A stretch of DNA of 64,000 bases from Ruminococcus sp. (GTDB taxonomy: Bacteria; Bacillota; Clostridia; Oscillospirales; Ruminococcaceae), in NCBI GenBank assembly GCA_017462565.1, contig JAFTQW010000004.1:1-64000 (forward strand), given 5' to 3'. Shown here in pieces: positions 60,780-64,000 of this stretch. A program made the translations under genes and the position numbers. How positions within the stretch are numbered: the stretch's first letter is position 1; every line of letters begins with the position of its first letter. Under the pieces are notes generated by a model. The model was not told the origin of the DNA, did no database searches, and saw only the letters and a list, made by a program, of their open reading frames with translations.

Positions 60780-62360
60780 TTAACAGCCGCTTTCGCCATA
60801 ATTAGAAAGAACTCTTGCGGACGGGTCATTAACGTTGCATCCCTCCCACTCTTTGTTCGGCATCCAGAAATCTACGACCATTTCGCTCATTTCCGGGTAA
60901 TATTTCTCGAATATCTCACGGTAAAGAAGAGATTCCTTAGTAAACGGACGTGCATGAGAATATGCTGCGGACTTTGTTTCAAACTCTTCATCGGAGTAAA
61001 TTTCTTCAGCATACTCTTTAAGATAATCAACCATCGAATGACCGACAGCATCCGAGAAAGCAGCCTTTTCACGGTAAAGAATATCGTGCGGAAGATATTC
61101 TCCCTCGAAAGCATGGCGAAGAAGATATTTTCCCTTGTTGTACTTATTCAGCTTCATTTCAGGATCAATCGCCATGACATATTCAACAAAATCAAGATCT
61201 CCGAAGGGAACTCTTGCTTCAAGAGAATTTACCGAAATACAGCGGTCTGCACGAAGAACATCGTACATATGAAGCTCCTTTACACGCTTTACCGACTCCT
61301 TTTGGAACTCTTCTGCCGAAGGAGCAAAATCCGTGTATTTGTAGCCGAAAAGCTCGTCTGAAATTTCTCCGGTAAGAAGAACTCTGATGTCAGTCTGCTC
61401 ATGTATAGCCTTACAGAGAAGATACATTCCCATGCTGGCACGGATAGTCGTTATATCATATGTTCCGAGAAGCTTTATAACGCTTTCCAACGCCGAAAGC
61501 ACATCGTCCTTTGTGATTATTACTTCTGTGTGGTCGCTTCCGATATAATCTGCGACTTGCTTTGCATATTTAAGGTCGATAGCGTCGGTATTCATGCCGA
61601 TCGCAAACGTTTTTATCGGAGCATCACTCTTCTGCTGAGCTATTGCACAAACCAGCGAAGAATCCAGTCCGCCCGAAAGAAGAAATCCAACCTTTGCATC
61701 GGCGGCAAGTCTTTTTTCAACACCTGCAACAAGCTTATCATGAATATTTTTACATACCGTTTCAAGGTCATCATGAATAACTTCTCTGACCTCAGTTATA
61801 TCACGATAGCAGATAAATTCACCGTTTTTATAATAGTGTCCGGGAGGAAACGGCATTATTTTTTTGCATATTTCAACAAGGTTTTTAGCTTCGCTTGCAA
61901 AAACTATCGCTCCGTCATCATCATATCCATAATAAAGCGGACGGATTCCGATCGGATCACGTGCGGCAATAAATTCGTGGGAATCACTGTCATAAATAAT
62001 GCAGGCAAACTCGGCGTCGAGTTTAACGAACATATCTGTTCCGTATTCGCTATACATCGGAAGAAGTATTTCACAGTCACTTCCGCTTTTGAAAGTATAT
62101 CCCTTTCCGATAAGCTCCTGTTTAATTTTTTCAAATCCGTAAATTTCGCCGTTGCAGACAACATAGTTTCCATTCAGTTCAAAAGGCTGCATTCCGTCGG
62201 GAGTAAGTCCCATGATAGAAAGTCTCTGAAAACCGAGAACTCCGTCCGACAAATCCATAATTCTGCAATCATCCGGACCTCGTGAAACCGTTGCCGCAAG
62301 TCCTCTTGAAACTTTATCCATACCGCCTGTTTTTCCGCAGTAACCCATTATTGTACACAT
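60780..62360 (-). CDS. asnB: Asparagine synthase (glutamine-hydrolysing)
   Basis: Makes asparagine from aspartate and glutamine. 526 residues. N-terminal nucleophile Cys2 (MCTIMGYC) in a class II amidotransferase domain with RLSIMG and the PP-loop LLSGGLDSSLVC of the synthetase domain. Three nt after purF. Confidence 0.95.
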   Translation of the reverse strand: MCTIMGYCGKTGGMDKVSRGLAATVSRGPDDCRIMDLSDGVLGFQRLSIMGLTPDGMQPFELNGNYVVCNGEIYGFEKIKQELIGKGYTFKSGSDCEILLPMYSEYGTDMFVKLDAEFACIIYDSDSHEFIAARDPIGIRPLYYGYDDDGAIVFASEAKNLVEICKKIMPFPPGHYYKNGEFICYRDITEVREVIHDDLETVCKNIHDKLVAGVEKRLAADAKVGFLLSGGLDSSLVCAIAQQKSDAPIKTFAIGMNTDAIDLKYAKQVADYIGSDHTEVIITKDDVLSALESVIKLLGTYDITTIRASMGMYLLCKAIHEQTDIRVLLTGEISDELFGYKYTDFAPSAEEFQKESVKRVKELHMYDVLRADRCISVNSLEARVPFGDLDFVEYVMAIDPEMKLNKYNKGKYLLRHAFEGEYLPHDILYREKAAFSDAVGHSMVDYLKEYAEEIYSDEEFETKSAAYSHARPFTKESLLYREIFEKYYPEMSEMVVDFWMPNKEWEGCNVNDPSARVLSNYGESGC

Positions 62361-62363
62361 GAT

Positions 62364-63797
62364 CTATTCCTCCGTAGCCTTGTGAATTTTTTCATCAAAT
62401 TTATTCTTTAAACCTGCGCCTGAAACATCAACAGGATAATTCCCGGTGAAACAGCCTTTACAGAAATCCGTTCTTCCTCCGATAAGCTCACCAAGCGAAT
62501 CTGCCGGAAGATATGCAAGCGAATCTGCTCCGATATACCGTGCAATTTCGTCCGTAGAGCTGCATTTGCTTGCTATCAGATTTTCTTCTGAATCTATATC
62601 CGTTCCGAAATAGCAGGAATGTATAAACGGCGGCGAAGATATTCTTACATGAACCTCTTTAGCTCCCGCTTCACGCAAAAGCCGGACTATTCTTGCGCTT
62701 GTAGTACCACGAACGATAGAATCGTCTATCATGACAACACGTTTTCCGGCAACAGATTCTTTTACCGCATTCAGCTTTATCTTAACGGCATTCTCACGCT
62801 GATTCTGTTCAGGCTGAATGAAGCTTCTTCCTATGTACTTATTCTTGATAAATCCGATACCGTACGGAATACCGCTTTTTCGGGAATAACCAAGAGCAGC
62901 GTCAAGTCCGGAATCGGGAACTCCGATAACGATATCCGCATCAACAGAACTATGCTTCGCTAAAAGCTCGCCGGCTTTTATCCTTGCTCCGTGAACTGAA
63001 ATATCCTCTATTACCGAATCAGGACGTGCAAAATAAATATACTCGAAAATACAGATATTATTTTTTCCACGACAGTTGGTTCTGACAGAACGAAGACCTT
63101 TTTCGCTTATAATGACGATCTCACCGGCTTCAACATCACAGACAAACTCAGCTCCGACCGTTTCCAGCGCACACGATTCGGAAGCGACAACATATGCTCC
63201 ATCCTCAGTTTTTCCAATGCAAAGGGGACGAAAACCATCCGGATCACGGAAAGCAATAAGCTTTGTCGCAGTCATAAGAATACATGAATATGCTCCGATA
63301 AGATGCGGCATGGCACGTTCAACGGCTTCTTCGGTAGAATGACATGAAAGACGTTCTTTTACGATAGAATAGGCAATAGCTTCGGTATCTGAAGTTCCGT
63401 GGAAGATAGCTCCGGAAAGCTCGAAATCGCTCCTGAGCTTTGCGGCATTTACAAGATTTCCGTTATGAACAAGAGCAAGATTGCCCTTGACATGACGGAT
63501 AACAAGAGGCTGGATATTACTGTGGGATTTTCCTCCCGTAGTGGAATAGCGAACGTGACCGACCGCTATATTTCCTTTTCCGAGACGGTCGAGCTCCGGT
63601 CTGGTGAAAACCTCAGAAACAAGACCGTTGTCTCTCTTGTGGCTGAAAACTCCGTCATCGCAGACAGCGATACCGCAGCTTTCCTGACCTCTGTGCTGAA
63701 GTGCATAAAGTCCGAAGTAAACAGAGGATGCAACATCGGCATTATTTTTTTCAAAAATTCCGAAAACACCACATTCTTCGTGTATGGAATCAAACAT
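62364..63797 (-). CDS. purF: Amidophosphoribosyltransferase
   Basis: First step of purine synthesis: PRPP and glutamine to phosphoribosylamine. About 477 residues from the ATG at 63797 (GGAGG RBS; a GTG at 63815 is unlikely). The 8-residue MFDSIHEE is a propeptide ahead of the catalytic Cys9, as in B. subtilis PurF. The PRPP motif VVMIDDSIVRGTT is present, and cysteines including CKGCFTG near the C-terminus fit the [4Fe-4S] class. It comes before asnB. Confidence 0.96.
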   Translation of the reverse strand: MFDSIHEECGVFGIFEKNNADVASSVYFGLYALQHRGQESCGIAVCDDGVFSHKRDNGLVSEVFTRPELDRLGKGNIAVGHVRYSTTGGKSHSNIQPLVIRHVKGNLALVHNGNLVNAAKLRSDFELSGAIFHGTSDTEAIAYSIVKERLSCHSTEEAVERAMPHLIGAYSCILMTATKLIAFRDPDGFRPLCIGKTEDGAYVVASESCALETVGAEFVCDVEAGEIVIISEKGLRSVRTNCRGKNNICIFEYIYFARPDSVIEDISVHGARIKAGELLAKHSSVDADIVIGVPDSGLDAALGYSRKSGIPYGIGFIKNKYIGRSFIQPEQNQRENAVKIKLNAVKESVAGKRVVMIDDSIVRGTTSARIVRLLREAGAKEVHVRISSPPFIHSCYFGTDIDSEENLIASKCSSTDEIARYIGADSLAYLPADSLGELIGGRTDFCKGCFTGNYPVDVSGAGLKNKFDEKIHKATEE

Positions 63798-63819
63798 AAC
63801 TATCCTCCAAACCAATCTG

Positions 63820-63845
63820 AAAAAGCTATTGATCGTGCTTTTTCT
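63820..63845 (-). terminator. Hairpin after the ANTAR gene
   Basis: GAAAAAGC (63820) pairs with GCTTTTTC (63845) around a 10-nt loop, directly after the stop of the gene entering from the right. It lies in the 50-nt gap before purF, so it could end that transcript. Confidence 0.5.
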
Positions 63846-63847
63846 TT

Positions 63848-64000
63848 TTACAAATATTGCTCGTTGATTTTATCAATAATTTCAAGCGCAGCTATATACT
63901 TCTTCTTACGCTTATTCATGGCATACTGCTCCAGATACTCATGCGACTGAGCCTCCGTCATCTGCTTAAACTCCATAAGAAGAAATTTTGCCTTGTCGAT
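63848..64000 (-). CDS. ANTAR-domain response regulator, C-terminal fragment
   Basis: Only the last 50 codons are in the window (IDKAKFLLMEFKQMTEAQSH then EYLEQYAMNKRKKKYIAALE and IIDKINEQYL). The pattern matches the C-terminal ANTAR helix bundle (AmiR/NasT type), which acts on RNA hairpins to prevent termination. The start is cut off by the window edge. Lies directly upstream of purF-asnB. Confidence 0.75.
   Translation of the reverse strand: MDKAKFLLMEFKQMTEAQSHEYLEQYAMNKRKKKYIAALEIIDKINEQYL

Noticed and set aside
61401..62285. 294-codon plus-strand frame
   Set aside because: Antisense to asnB; no RBS or family match.
1..64000. tRNA, rRNA, CRISPR arrays, complete IS elements or integrases
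   Set aside because: None could be supported by sequence inspection on either strand.

Overview
The window is a low-to-mid GC Firmicute chromosome segment, best explained as a Ruminococcus of the R. flavefaciens type (Oscillospiraceae). The evidence is a dockerin-bearing PL1-PL9-CBM77-type pectinase with poly-Thr linkers, a GH5 endoglucanase, a complete spoIIIAA-AH operon, a type III glutamine synthetase, and the Bacillus/Clostridium gene order spoIIIA - asp23-like - nusB - xseAB - ispA - dxs - tlyA - nadK - argR - recN. Almost every gene lies on the minus strand. The exceptions are the GH31 and GH5 genes and one orphan phage gene. I saw no rRNA, tRNA or CRISPR array.

Layout in coordinate order. 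1-4138: fhs-tsaE-tsaB-rpiB-upp operon (C1 folate, t6A tRNA modification, pentose phosphate, uracil salvage). 4200-18954: one long minus-strand run, asp23-like, nusB, a TsaD paralogue, xseA, xseB, ispA, [repeat], dxs, tlyA, nadK, argR, recN, phosphatase, GH42 beta-galactosidase, dtd, class B PBP. It starts from a good promoter followed by a leader that folds as a three-way junction. 18955-23901: spoIIIAA-AH, split between AE and AF by a structured repeat. 23902-24948: debris, with an orphan Mu gp27-like gene, two gene-tail fragments and a repeat. 24949-36579: FtsX-type ABC transporter, glnN, an orphan nuclease-like gene, radA, a lipoprotein and a large polytopic membrane protein. 37001-48897: plant-polysaccharide genes (GH31 alpha-xylosidase, PL1/PL9 pectinase with dockerin, GH5_4 lipoprotein) with HtrA and DUF1846 genes. 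48940-52199: two small lipoproteins and an intracellular LRR protein with zinc ribbons. 52212-59739: pyrR-pyrC-pyrF-[repeat]-carA-carB under a clear PyrR attenuator, covering CarAB, dihydroorotase and OMP decarboxylase. 59761-64000: trmB, a 69-residue protein, purF-asnB and the tail of an ANTAR regulator.

The genes point to a fibre-degrading anaerobe: extracellular and cell-surface enzymes open pectin and xyloglucan/glucan, and the rest is housekeeping (pyrimidine and purine synthesis, ammonia assimilation, isoprenoids, DNA repair).

The least explained signal is a family of short intergenic elements (about 60-200 bp). Seven copies were seen; six clear copies are all in the same orientation, and several sit inside operons. 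They share a GGGGAC-GCT-GTCCCC hairpin, a C-rich spacer and a second hairpin. Where copies differ, the base pairs are mostly kept by compensatory changes, so structure rather than sequence appears to be conserved. Two further structured elements stand out: 36713-36834 upstream of the GH31 gene, and 18846-18908 in the asp23/nusB leader.
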